DNA from: Tissierella praeacuta DSM 18095
GTDB lineage: Bacteria > Bacillota > Clostridia > Tissierellales > Tissierellaceae
Length of the DNA stretch: 64,000 bases
NCBI RefSeq assembly: GCF_900128955.1
Contig: NZ_FQTY01000004.1
Span: 124,001-188,000 of the forward strand
Direction: 5' to 3'
Part shown: positions 54,118 to 62,875 of the stretch, one piece after another
Layout of the letters: each line of letters opens with the position of its first letter
Numbering within the stretch: position 1 is the stretch's first letter
The notes under the pieces: generated by a model
Seen by the model: the letters and a program-made list of their open reading frames with translations, nothing else
Told to the model about the DNA's origin: nothing
The model's database searches: none
Translations under genes and position numbers: made by a program

Positions 54118-54693
54118 TTGGATAAAAAAATTTTAAGAAAGAAAATTTTGCAAAAAAGAGCTGAATTATCTACAGAAAATATTGTAAACTATAGTAATAT
54201 TATCGAAAATAAACTATATAAAATGGATTATTATAAAAATGCTAAAACTATTATGTCTTTTATTAGCTTTGGAGATGAAATAATTACACATGAAATAATT
54301 AAAAACTCTATAAAAAATGGTAAATCAGTCGTTGTTCCTATTACTATACCAGAAACTAAAGAATTAAAGGTTTCTAAGATTTTAGATTTTTCTGAGCTTG
54401 AAATAGGATATTACAATATCCTTACTCCTAAAAAGGATTTTTTAAGATTTATTGATTTTAATACTATAGATTTAGTTTTAGTTCCTGGTGTTGTTTTCGC
54501 TAGGGATGGCTATAGGGTCGGATACGGTGGAGGTTACTACGATAGATTCTTGTCTAAGTTTAAAGAAAAAGTAAATACAATAGGATTAGCATTTGACTTG
54601 CAAATCGTAGAGGAAGTTCCCAAAGACTCCTTTGATATCCCTGTTGACTTTATAATAACAGAAAAGGAGACAATAAATTGCTTAGAAAAATAA
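54118..54693 (+). CDS. 5-formyltetrahydrofolate cyclo-ligase
   Basis: 191 residues. It converts 5-formyl-THF to methenyl-THF with ATP, recycling the inhibitory folate. Seen: basic N-terminus KKILRKKILQKRAELS, TIMSFISFGDEIITHEII, and the C-terminal signature VPGVVFARDGYRVGYGGGYY with DRFL, which includes the ATP/Mg site. TTG at 54118 is preceded by AGAGGTG; the GTG at 54109 is part of that site. It is divergent from ftsE and 81 bases before the F420-ligase-like gene. Confidence 0.92.
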   Translation: MDKKILRKKILQKRAELSTENIVNYSNIIENKLYKMDYYKNAKTIMSFISFGDEIITHEIIKNSIKNGKSVVVPITIPETKELKVSKILDFSELEIGYYNILTPKKDFLRFIDFNTIDLVLVPGVVFARDGYRVGYGGGYYDRFLSKFKEKVNTIGLAFDLQIVEEVPKDSFDIPVDFIITEKETINCLEK

Positions 54694-54773
54694 ACTTTAT
54701 ACTAAGCTTTTAATTTCCATTATTAGTGGTATAATATATGAGGTATTTAATTTGTTATTTAGGAGGAATTATA

Positions 54774-55958
54774 ATGGTAAGAAGAATAGGCACTACAGCA
54801 AGGGGGATTAGAACTCCCATTGTTAAAGAAGGTGATGATTTAGCTAATATTGTAGTTGATTCTTTACTCCTAGCAGCTAGCTCTGAAGACTTCTCTATTA
54901 GAGATAGGGATGTTTTAGGTATTACAGAATCACTATTAGCTAGGGCTCAAGGAAATTATGCTACTTCAGATGCCATAGCTAAGGATATCAAGGTTAAATT
55001 CCCTTCAACTGTAGGATTAGTCTTCCCTATTTTAAGTAGAAATAGATTTTCAATTATATTAAAAGGAATAATATCAAGTGGAAGAAAGGTAGTATTGCTA
55101 CTTTCTTATCCTTCTGATGAAGTAGGAAATCATTTAATGGATATAGATAAAATGGATGAATTGAAAATTAATCCATATACAGATATATTAACAGAATCCG
55201 ATTATAGAAAGCTTTTTGGTGAAAAAGTTGTACATCCCTTTACAGGTGTAGATTATGTAAGTATGTATAAAGAAATAGGTAAAGATAATATTGAAATAAT
55301 TTTCTCTAATAATCCAAGAACAATATTAGATTATACTAAAGATATATTGGTGGCAAATATCCATGATAGACACAGAACCAAAAGAATTCTTAAAGAATCC
55401 GGTGCTAACATTGTTTATGGTTTAGATGATATTTTAAACTCATCTATAGATAGTTCTGGCTATAATCCAGAATATGGCGTACTTGGCTCAAATCTTGCTT
55501 CTGAAAATGAGTTAAAGTTATTTCCTAGAGATTGTCAAAGTTTTGTTGAATCTGTACAAGAAAAAGTAAGAGAAAAAACCGGAAAAAATATTGAAGTTAT
55601 GATTTATGGAGATGGCGCTTTTAAAGATCCAGTGGGAAAAATTTGGGAACTTGCAGACCCTGTAGTTTCTCCAGGATACACTAAAGGATTAGAAGGCACT
55701 CCAAATGAATTGAAGCTGAAATATATTGTAGATACAGAATTAGATGATTTACACGGTGATGAAGTTATGGAAGCTGTTAAACAAAAAATAAATAATAAAG
55801 ATAGCAGTTTATCTAAAAAAGAAGAATCTTTAGGGACAACCCCTAGAAGATTAACAGATTTATTAGGCAGCCTTTGTGATTTAACCAGTGGTAGCGGAGA
55901 TAAGGGTACTCCTATAGTATATATTCAAGGATATTTTGATAATTATGCAACAGAATAA
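54774..55958 (+). CDS. Coenzyme F420-0:L-glutamate ligase-like (CofE domain) protein
   Basis: 394-residue protein of the F420-ligase domain family. Seen: RRIGTTARGIRTPIVKEGDD at the start, DSLLLAASSEDFSIRDRDVL, TESLLARAQGNYATSDAIAK, and VMIYGDGAFKDPVGKIWELA, all typical of CofE-type GTP-dependent glutamyl ligases. Organisms like this do not usually make F420, so it may add glutamate or another amino acid to a different substrate. An ATG at 54738 is in frame but the ATG at 54774 has AGGAGGAA. No partner genes point to a pathway. Confidence 0.85.
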   Translation: MVRRIGTTARGIRTPIVKEGDDLANIVVDSLLLAASSEDFSIRDRDVLGITESLLARAQGNYATSDAIAKDIKVKFPSTVGLVFPILSRNRFSIILKGIISSGRKVVLLLSYPSDEVGNHLMDIDKMDELKINPYTDILTESDYRKLFGEKVVHPFTGVDYVSMYKEIGKDNIEIIFSNNPRTILDYTKDILVANIHDRHRTKRILKESGANIVYGLDDILNSSIDSSGYNPEYGVLGSNLASENELKLFPRDCQSFVESVQEKVREKTGKNIEVMIYGDGAFKDPVGKIWELADPVVSPGYTKGLEGTPNELKLKYIVDTELDDLHGDEVMEAVKQKINNKDSSLSKKEESLGTTPRRLTDLLGSLCDLTSGSGDKGTPIVYIQGYFDNYATE

Positions 55959-55980
55959 TTTTATAATTTATAAAACAAGT

Positions 55981-56011
55981 AATGCGACAGGAGAACCGTC
56001 CCCTGTCGCAT
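55981..56011. repeat. Palindromic element with GGAGAACCGTCCCC core
   Basis: ATGCGACAGG and CCTGTCGCAT flank GAGAACCGTCC at the 3' end of the F420-ligase-like gene, just before the convergent Lon-like gene. I recall closely similar hairpins at many gene ends in Clostridia and related Firmicutes, so it is probably a dispersed repeat that also terminates transcription. Confidence 0.6.
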
Positions 56012-56012
56012 A

Positions 56013-58400
56013 TTACTCTTCAAACTCTTTATCTAACATAGCATAATATATTAATTTTTCTTGAACATAATAATTAATGGTGTTTTCCTCATATTCCCCA
56101 TTCTCATTTAATTCTCCTGCTTTTATCCCCGTTAATATTTCCATTCCTTCATCTATTGTATTTATAGCATAAATCGTAAATATCCCTTTCCTTACTGCGT
56201 CTATTACTTCTTCATTTAACATTAAATTGTCTATGTTTTTACTTGGAATTATAACTCCCTCTCCACCTCTTAATCCTTTGAGCTTACATACATTATAAAA
56301 ACCCTCTATTTTCTCATTTACTCCACCTATAGGTTGAATTATTCCTTTTTGATTTACAGAGCCTGTAACTGCAATTCCTTGTTTTATTGGTATATCTCCT
56401 AAACTTGACAATATGGCATATAGCTCTGTACTAGAAGCACTATCACCATCTATACCATCATAGGATTGCTCGAAAGTAATACTAGCTGTCATAGATAGTT
56501 GAATATTTTGAGCATATTTTTCCCCTAAATACCCACTCATGATTAAAACTCCTTTATCATGAATATTTCCACTTTGGTCTGTTTCCTTCTCAATATTTAT
56601 TATTCCATCTTTACCAAAATAAGTATTTGCAGTTATCTTAGTAGGTCTTCCAAAGGAATATTGCCCCAAATCAATGACAGAAAGTCCATTTATTTCTCCA
56701 ATCTTTTCTCCCTCAGTATCTATTAAAATAGTTCCATTGTCTATCAATTCTAAAAGTCTTTCCTCATATGAATTATTTCTATATTGTCTCTTAGATATGG
56801 TTATTTCCACATCTTCCTTCGTAACTATATTCTTCCCTTTACTAAATGCCCATCCATCAGCTTCATATATTACTTCTACTAAGTTATTGAAACTTGCAGT
56901 AAGTTTATCCTTTTCATCTGCTATTCTGCTGCTTAAATCTATTATTGCCCCTAAGGCATCTCTATTAAATGGTAATAGATTTTCCTTTTTACATTGATAA
57001 GCTACAAATGAACCAATTTTTAATATATTTTCCTTGTTTCTCTCCATTTCAGTATCAAAATCAGCTCTTATTCTAAAAAGTTTTTTAAACTCTTCATCAT
57101 AAGTATATAAAAGATGATATGTCATATAATCTCCTATGATTATTATTTTAATATCTAATGGTATTGCTTCAGGATTTAAGGTTTCAGATGTTAAATTAGA
57201 ACTATAAATATTTTCAATTTTTAACTCTTCAGTAGCTATTGCCCTTTTTAGTCCATCCCAAGAAAATTTGTCTTGCAGAACATCTTTTGCCTGAATTAAT
57301 ATATATCCTCCATTAGCCTCATGCATAGATCCTGGTTTAATCCTAGTATGATCAGTTTTTGCCACACCCATTTCATTAGCATATTCTATTTTACCAAATA
57401 AGTTATAATAATTTGGATTCATCTCTTTTATTACTGGTGCTCCTTCTTTATAACTATTATCTATAAAAAGATTGACAAAATATCTTTTTAAAAATTCTTC
57501 TTTCTTATTTCCTTGAAGAAATATTTTTTCCATATAGTTTTCTTCTTCATCATCTAAAAACATTTCATAGTTTTTGACAATATCTTCTTTCATATCTAAA
57601 AGAAAATTGGTTATTCCCTCATTTTTTCTATATTTTACTTGAATTGGTCCTATAAATGTAGTTGCCACTAATGCAACTTGTTCTTCCTTTAGCTTCTTTA
57701 TTTCATTTTTTAATTTAATTTCTATATTCTTTATTCGCTTAATGTAATCATAAGATTTCTGAGTTAATTCTATTGATATATCCCCAAGTCTATCCATATC
57801 TTCATCTGACAGTCTATCAAGTTCTTCATCTGTCATAGGTCTATTATCAACTAAGGGAATACTCAATATGCCCCTTTCTGTTTGCTTAAATACAAAATTA
57901 TATTCTTTAGCAAAATTATTTAATTCTATTAATATATTTTCAGCCATTTTTTTATTTTCATTAAATATGGAGTTTTTATTGTCTTCATAGCTCTTTGAAC
58001 TTAATGCCTTAGGTATTTCAATATCTATATTTTTTATAGCAGTTTCTATTTCCTTCTTAAAACTCATGCCTTTGCCAGCCTCTAAATTTATTGCCTTTGG
58101 ACAATTTGGTCTTTTAAAATTATATACATAACACCAATCATATGGTGTGGATCTTTTCTTAGCAAATTCCTCTGCAACTAAATATGAATAAGAGCTTCTT
58201 CCTGTACCTGCAAAACCTGATACATATATATTGTATCCTTTTCTCCTCATAGAAAGCCCATACTTTAAAGCTTCCATAGCTCTATCCTGCCCTATTAGCT
58301 CTCTATCTATCACCCAATCTTTAGTAGTAGCATGGGGAAATATATTTGGATCACATTGATTTCTTAGTTTTTCAACTAAAACTTTATATTTTTCTAACAT
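56013..58400 (-). CDS. Lon-like ATP-dependent protease (LonC/YcbZ type)
   Basis: 795-residue AAA plus Lon-protease protein. An N-terminal AAA domain has DRELIGQDRAMEALKYGLSM and a P-loop GFAGTGRSS with Arg68 where Lys is standard. An insertion rich in helices spans 150-300 (IKRIKNIEIKLKNEIKKLKE). The motif MHEANGGYILIQAKDVLQ is Walker B-like. The Lon proteolytic domain fills 590-760 with catalytic Ser in DGDSASSTELYA and Lys in GGVNEKIEGFY. It likely degrades or processes misfolded proteins. The ATG at 58400 has GGAGGTGATT; an ATG at 58415 precedes that site. Single gene. Confidence 0.92.
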   Translation of the reverse strand: MLEKYKVLVEKLRNQCDPNIFPHATTKDWVIDRELIGQDRAMEALKYGLSMRRKGYNIYVSGFAGTGRSSYSYLVAEEFAKKRSTPYDWCYVYNFKRPNCPKAINLEAGKGMSFKKEIETAIKNIDIEIPKALSSKSYEDNKNSIFNENKKMAENILIELNNFAKEYNFVFKQTERGILSIPLVDNRPMTDEELDRLSDEDMDRLGDISIELTQKSYDYIKRIKNIEIKLKNEIKKLKEEQVALVATTFIGPIQVKYRKNEGITNFLLDMKEDIVKNYEMFLDDEEENYMEKIFLQGNKKEEFLKRYFVNLFIDNSYKEGAPVIKEMNPNYYNLFGKIEYANEMGVAKTDHTRIKPGSMHEANGGYILIQAKDVLQDKFSWDGLKRAIATEELKIENIYSSNLTSETLNPEAIPLDIKIIIIGDYMTYHLLYTYDEEFKKLFRIRADFDTEMERNKENILKIGSFVAYQCKKENLLPFNRDALGAIIDLSSRIADEKDKLTASFNNLVEVIYEADGWAFSKGKNIVTKEDVEITISKRQYRNNSYEERLLELIDNGTILIDTEGEKIGEINGLSVIDLGQYSFGRPTKITANTYFGKDGIINIEKETDQSGNIHDKGVLIMSGYLGEKYAQNIQLSMTASITFEQSYDGIDGDSASSTELYAILSSLGDIPIKQGIAVTGSVNQKGIIQPIGGVNEKIEGFYNVCKLKGLRGGEGVIIPSKNIDNLMLNEEVIDAVRKGIFTIYAINTIDEGMEILTGIKAGELNENGEYEENTINYYVQEKLIYYAMLDKEFEE

Positions 58401-58554
58401 TGGAATCACCTCCATAAATAACTCCTTTAATTATACACTATTTCATAGTTCAATGTATTCTAAATTTTATATTTGTTTACAAAAAGATTAAATTATAAAA
58501 AACTTATGTCTAAGCATTAGTGATATATTAAAATAGGGTTTCCCTATTATTTAT

Positions 58555-58593
58555 AAAATAAATGCAATGGGGAAACCCCATTGCATTTATTTT
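58555..58593 (-). terminator. Terminator of the LysM gene
   Basis: 18-bp perfect stem (58555-58572 with 58576-58593), 3-base loop, starting at the stop codon, followed by TATAAATAA. A second small hairpin (AATAGGG with CCCTATT, 58532-58548) follows on the minus strand. Confidence 0.8.
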
Positions 58594-59384
58594 ATTCCTG
58601 CTGCTATTTTTATCATTTTTTGATGTTCATTATCTTGTTTTCCATCCATATGTCTTGTACTGCCTGCAAAATGTATATCAAAATGTCCGTCTATTCCATT
58701 ACCCTTTATATAATCAAAGTTAATCCCTCTACCATATCCACCTGACCTATTATTCGTCACTACTCCTCCTGCTACGCTATCTAATCCTGCATGGGGCATA
58801 AAAGTTACACTGGCTGCTATCTTTCTCCCATTATATTCTACAATAGCAGGTCTTCTTGTCCAACTAAAATCTCCCCATATAGATTTCATAATATCAGTAT
58901 CTTCTTTAGTTAATGTCTCACAGTCTGCATGATTTGAACCCACTGATCTTTGAACCATATAAGATTTACCAGTGTAAAAATCTATTACTTTAAACTCTGC
59001 TCCCCTTGGAACTATTTTATCCACTTCATTAAACCAATTAAGATACTCTCCATATGTAGTTTCCTTAACTGATGTTTCTTGTATTATTTCCTCTTTTTGT
59101 ACTTCAATAATATTATTTATTGTTCTTGTATCTACAGTTCCTCTATTTACAGAATTCTTTTTTATTTGCCTTCCTGGAATCTTTATAACTTGTCCAGGAT
59201 AAATTATTGTTTTTTTATTAGCTTTATTTTCTTTTAATATACTTTCTATTGAAACTCCATATTTTTGAGAAATTTTCCAAAACGTATCTCCTTTTTTTAC
59301 TATATGATTTGCTGCAAAACTAGTGGTACTAATACAAAGAGTTAATGCAACAGTTCCTATTGCTGTTTTTGTGATTTTCTTCAT
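58587..59384 (-). CDS. Secreted LysM-domain protein
   Basis: 265-residue exported protein. Signal peptide at 1-24 (VALTLCISTTSFAAN), one LysM domain at about 26-70 (HIVKKGDTFWKISQKYGVSI, VIKIP at the end) binding peptidoglycan, a linker rich in Asn, Thr, Glu, and a C-terminal domain (108-265) with WFNEVDKIVPRGAEFKVIDF, DCETLTKEDTDIMKSIWGDF, SVTFMPHAGLDSVAGG and GHFDIHFAGSTRHMDGKQDN. The last domain occurs in other Firmicute wall or spore-coat LysM proteins, but its activity is unknown; the His residues could bind a metal. A possible WalR site is at 59416-59432. Confidence 0.88.
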   Translation of the reverse strand: MKKITKTAIGTVALTLCISTTSFAANHIVKKGDTFWKISQKYGVSIESILKENKANKKTIIYPGQVIKIPGRQIKKNSVNRGTVDTRTINNIIEVQKEEIIQETSVKETTYGEYLNWFNEVDKIVPRGAEFKVIDFYTGKSYMVQRSVGSNHADCETLTKEDTDIMKSIWGDFSWTRRPAIVEYNGRKIAASVTFMPHAGLDSVAGGVVTNNRSGGYGRGINFDYIKGNGIDGHFDIHFAGSTRHMDGKQDNEHQKMIKIAAGIK

Positions 59385-59564
59385 ATAATTTCTCCCTTCA
59401 ATTTACATTTTCTTTTGTAACCTTTTTGTTACCTATTACATTATTTCGACATAAATCATTAAAACCCTTTATGTAATATTTTCCAGCACAATAGATTAAA
59501 GCAGTAAAACCTCTTTAACCTACTAATTTATATATTCGACATTTACAGGTCAAAACCCTTTTTA

Positions 59565-59605
59565 AAAACAAAAAAACTGCTGATAAATTTTACTTTATCA
59601 ACAGT
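59565..59605 (-). terminator. Terminator of the PrcB-like gene
   Basis: ACTGCTGATAAA (59576-59587) pairs with 59594-59605 with one mismatch, then TTTTTTTGTTTTT on the minus strand. It is about 55 bases after the stop codon. The rest of the 59385-59659 gap shows no gene. Confidence 0.78.
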
Positions 59606-59659
59606 CTGACAATAAGGATTAGTTCTCTATTCATAGATATTTATTATAAGTATTTAATT

Positions 59660-60097
59660 TTATTCATTATACTCAATATCTAAATGTACTTCCTCTGGCA
59701 TACTTTTTAAATTAGTCTTTACTACAATATATGGATAGTCATATTCTTGTTCAACTATTTCATTGGGATCTGGATCTGTAAATTTTGCATAGACTATTAA
59801 ATCATATACATCTTTATTATATTTTTCTTTTGCAATTTGGACTATTTCTACTAAATATCCCTTTGAATTTTTTTCCCCTCTTGTAACTACAACATAAATA
59901 TCATCTTCGTATTTACATGTTAAAGCTCTTTCTTCTGTTAAATATTTAGGCAGCATTTCAGAAATCTTTTCTGGTATTTCATCTTCTTGTACCACTTTAA
60001 ATTTAACTTGACTGTCACTACCTTTTAATAATCTAGGTATAAATAGAATTCCCATAACTAAAATAATTGCCAAGGCAATAATTTGATTTCTTTTCAA
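59660..60097 (-). CDS. Membrane-anchored PrcB-like domain protein
   Basis: 145 residues. An N-terminal helix (IIALAIILVMGILFIPRLLK) anchors it, and residues 35-140 resemble the PrcB C-terminal domain, in which a core VVVTRGEKNSKGYLVEIVQI strand pair is followed by YDLIVYAKFTDPDPNEIVEQ and YPYIVVKTNLKS. PrcB of Treponema stabilises a surface protease complex; other members are unknown. No protease is next to it except the Lon-like gene on the same strand two genes on. Confidence in the domain is moderate. Confidence 0.7.
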   Translation of the reverse strand: MKRNQIIALAIILVMGILFIPRLLKGSDSQVKFKVVQEDEIPEKISEMLPKYLTEERALTCKYEDDIYVVVTRGEKNSKGYLVEIVQIAKEKYNKDVYDLIVYAKFTDPDPNEIVEQEYDYPYIVVKTNLKSMPEEVHLDIEYNE

Positions 60098-60209
60098 TCT
60101 TATCCCCCCAATATTAATCTTATATAATTAATATTCTTTACGGGACTATATTATGTATATTTTATAAAAAAGGCTTTTTTGAAACTAATTGACGAAAAAT
60201 CCTTATTTC

Positions 60210-60247
60210 TTATAAAAAACCTCTGATTTATACATAATCAGAGGTTT
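60210..60247 (-). terminator. Terminator of the transketolase operon
   Basis: AACCTCTGATT (60218-60228) pairs with 60236-60246, 7-base loop, followed by TTTTTTATAAG on the minus strand, just past the stop codon of the C-terminal subunit gene. Confidence 0.88.
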
Positions 60248-60252
60248 ACATA

Positions 60253-61182
60253 CTATAATAATTCTTTTGCTTTATTTACAATATTATCTATATTAAGTCC
60301 ATATTTATCCAGTAATTCAAATCCATCTCCTGATTCTCCAAAGGTATCCATAGTCCCAATCCTAATAACACGAGTTGGTTGCTTTTCAGATACTACCTCT
60401 GCTACTGCACTACCTAACCCTCCTATTATACTATGTTCCTCAACAGTAACTATTCCTTTTGTTTCTTTAGCTGCTTTTATTATAATATCTTCATCTATAG
60501 GTTTAATACTAGCCATATTTATAACCCTTGCTGATATACCTTCTTCGGCCAATTTTTCTGATGCAGATAATGCCTTTGCAACCATAACTCCTGTGGCTAT
60601 AAGAGTTATATCTTTTCCTTCTTTTAACTCCACAGCTTTACCTATTTCAAATTTATAATCTTCATCAAATATTACAGGAACTTTTGCCCTTCCAAGTCTT
60701 ATATATACTGGTCCATTATGTTCTGCGGCTTTAAATATACATTGCTTTGTTTCTATAGCATCTGCAGGACTTAATACTACCATGTTAGGTAAAGATCTCA
60801 TTAGACTAATATCCTCTAATGCTTGGTGAGTTGCTCCATCTTCTCCTACAGTTAAACCTGCATGAGTTGCTGCAATTTTTACATTTAATTTTGGATAGCA
60901 TACTGAGTTTCTTATAATTTCAAAAGCACGACCTGTAGCAAACATTGCAAAACTACTTGCAAAAGGAATCTTGCCTGCAGTAGCTAATCCTGCTGCTGTA
61001 CCTACTAAATTTTGTTCTGCTATACCTACATTAAAAAATCTTTCTGGATAAGCTTTAGCAAAAACAGATGTCTTAGTAGAACCTGAAAGGTCTGCATCTA
61101 ATACCACTATATTTTCATTATTCCCGCCTAATTCTTTTAATGCCTCTCCATAAGCATCCCTTGTTGCAATCATATTAGCCAT
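60253..61182 (-). CDS. Transketolase, C-terminal subunit
   Basis: 309-residue pyrimidine-binding and C-terminal half of a split transketolase, which transfers two-carbon units in the non-oxidative pentose phosphate pathway. Seen: VVLDADLSGSTKTSVFAKAY, PERFFNVGIAEQNLVGTAAG with the catalytic Glu, AATHAGLTVGEDGATHQALE, and the transketolase C domain from about 190. It overlaps the N-terminal subunit gene by 8 bases, ensuring equal amounts. Such split enzymes are common in Clostridia and Archaea. There is no internal fusion. Confidence 0.95.
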   Translation of the reverse strand: MANMIATRDAYGEALKELGGNNENIVVLDADLSGSTKTSVFAKAYPERFFNVGIAEQNLVGTAAGLATAGKIPFASSFAMFATGRAFEIIRNSVCYPKLNVKIAATHAGLTVGEDGATHQALEDISLMRSLPNMVVLSPADAIETKQCIFKAAEHNGPVYIRLGRAKVPVIFDEDYKFEIGKAVELKEGKDITLIATGVMVAKALSASEKLAEEGISARVINMASIKPIDEDIIIKAAKETKGIVTVEEHSIIGGLGSAVAEVVSEKQPTRVIRIGTMDTFGESGDGFELLDKYGLNIDNIVNKAKELL

Positions 61183-61990
61183 TTAATCCACCTCCCAATT
61201 CTTCTAAAGCCTTAGAAGCTTCTTCAGCTGACGGAGCCTTCCCATGCCAACCTACCTTATCTTCCATAAATGATATACCTTTACCCTTGTGAGTATGAGC
61301 AATTATCATAGTAGGTTTGTTTTTAATATTTTTTGCTTCATCTATTGCATTTAATATTTCATCAAAGGAATGTCCATTAATAGTTAATACATGCCAACCA
61401 AATGCTCTAAATTTATCATCAATTGGATCGATATTCATTATTTCATTATTTGGTCCATCGATTTGAAGTCCATTATAGTCTAAAAATACAGTTAGATTAT
61501 CTAATTTATAATGTGCAGCTAACATGGCTGCTTCCCAAATTAATCCTTCTTGAGACTCTCCATCTCCTATTAATGCATATACCCTATAATCTTTATTATC
61601 TAATTTGCCTGCTAATGCCATGCCATTTGCAGCTGCCAATCCTTGTCCTAAAGAACCTGTTGTCATATCAACACCAGGAATATCCTTCATATCTGGATGT
61701 CCTTGTAATATTGAGCCTAACTTTCTAAAATTATTCAATTCTTCTTTAGAAAAAAATCCTTTTTCAGCTAAAGTAGAATATAAAACTGGAGAAGCATGCC
61801 CTTTTGATAATACAAATCTATCCCTGCCTTCCCATCTAGGGTTTTTAATATCTACTTTCATCTCTTTAAAATATAGAGTTGTTAATATTTCCACTGCTGA
61901 TAAAGAGCCCCCAGGGTGTCCTGATTGAGATTTTTCTAACATATTGATTATATCTACTCTAATATTTCGAGCTATTTCTTTTAAATCCAT
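61175..61990 (-). CDS. Transketolase, N-terminal subunit
   Basis: 271-residue thiamine-diphosphate-binding half. The ThDP motif is ALIGDGESQEGLIWEAAMLA, ending near DYNGLQIDG, and conserved His are in KSQSGHPGGSLSAVEILTT and LSKGHASPVLYST. The ATG at 61990 has TTAGGAGGGAT; an in-frame ATG at 62032 lies inside the YitT gene and is not used. It starts 10 bases after yitT. Together with the C-terminal subunit it makes the whole enzyme. Confidence 0.95.
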   Translation of the reverse strand: MDLKEIARNIRVDIINMLEKSQSGHPGGSLSAVEILTTLYFKEMKVDIKNPRWEGRDRFVLSKGHASPVLYSTLAEKGFFSKEELNNFRKLGSILQGHPDMKDIPGVDMTTGSLGQGLAAANGMALAGKLDNKDYRVYALIGDGESQEGLIWEAAMLAAHYKLDNLTVFLDYNGLQIDGPNNEIMNIDPIDDKFRAFGWHVLTINGHSFDEILNAIDEAKNIKNKPTMIIAHTHKGKGISFMEDKVGWHGKAPSAEEASKALEELGGGLNG

Positions 61991-62000
61991 TATATCCCTC

Positions 62001-62861
62001 CTAATGTTTTTTATCATAGGTAAATCCCTCACCTAATACTTCATACATTTCAGATACCATAACAAAAGCATAGGGGTCAGTTTCCTTTACTATATCTTTT
62101 ACATTAGCAAATTGTGACCTAGATACTACACATAAAAGAACATCTTTATCTTCCTTTGAATACATACCTTTACCTTTTAATAAAGTCACCCCTCTACCTA
62201 TTTCCATCATAAGTTTTTCACTTATTTTATCGGGATTATCAGAAATAATAAAAAATCCCTTTTGATATCCTATTCCTTCTAAAATCATATCTATTACCTT
62301 CATTATAACAAACATAGCAATAATTGAGTATAGAGAAATCTCAATGTTTCTTCCTACTACGCCTGCAAAGACAACTACAAATAAATCAATCATTGTCATA
62401 AATGTAGTTACACTTAGACTTGGTATTTTATTATTCAGTATAGCACCTGCTAAGTCAGTTCCTCCAGTAGTTCCACCGAATTTAAAGACCAATCCTAACC
62501 CTATACCACATAATACCCCTCCAAATATGGCAGATAATAATAAATCATGTGTTAAAACTATTGGTGGTAAAACTTTTAAAAAGAAAGATAATAATATAGT
62601 TGCATATAAAGTCTTTATAGCTGTTCCTCTTCCTAAAATTTTTGCACCAAAAATAAATAACGGAATATTTATTGCTAAGTTTGTAATATATATAGGAACT
62701 TTGACTATTTTTTCTATAACTACAGCAAATCCTGTAACTCCACCAGGAGCTATGGTATTTGGTGCTAAAAAATAATCCAAGGCTATAGACATCAAGAATA
62801 CACCAATACTTATTAGAACATAGCTATATACAGTCTTATACCATCTTTCATTATTTGCCAT
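62001..62861 (-). CDS. YitT family membrane protein (DUF161 plus DUF2179)
   Basis: 286 residues. Six helices in residues 12-195 (DYFLAPNTIAPGGVTGFAVV and GLVFKFGGTTGGTDLAGAIL are family motifs) are followed by a C-terminal cytoplasmic DUF2179 domain, GFFIISDNPDKISEKLMMEI to the end. The function is unknown, with suggestions of small-molecule transport. It sits between the TagA-type glycosyltransferase and the transketolase, in one direction, with short gaps. Confidence 0.92.
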   Translation of the reverse strand: MANNERWYKTVYSYVLISIGVFLMSIALDYFLAPNTIAPGGVTGFAVVIEKIVKVPIYITNLAINIPLFIFGAKILGRGTAIKTLYATILLSFFLKVLPPIVLTHDLLLSAIFGGVLCGIGLGLVFKFGGTTGGTDLAGAILNNKIPSLSVTTFMTMIDLFVVVFAGVVGRNIEISLYSIIAMFVIMKVIDMILEGIGYQKGFFIISDNPDKISEKLMMEIGRGVTLLKGKGMYSKEDKDVLLCVVSRSQFANVKDIVKETDPYAFVMVSEMYEVLGEGFTYDKKH

Positions 62862-62875
62862 AAAATTCCCCTTCC

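Noticed and set aside
61423-61928. Plus-strand open frames across the transketolase gene
   Set aside because: Antisense to a fully conserved enzyme, low-complexity Leu/Ser/Pro translations, no promoter or ribosome site.
62344-62775. Plus-strand open frame of 143 codons
   Set aside because: Antisense to the YitT gene; hydrophobic antisense frames of this kind are common and it has no start signals.
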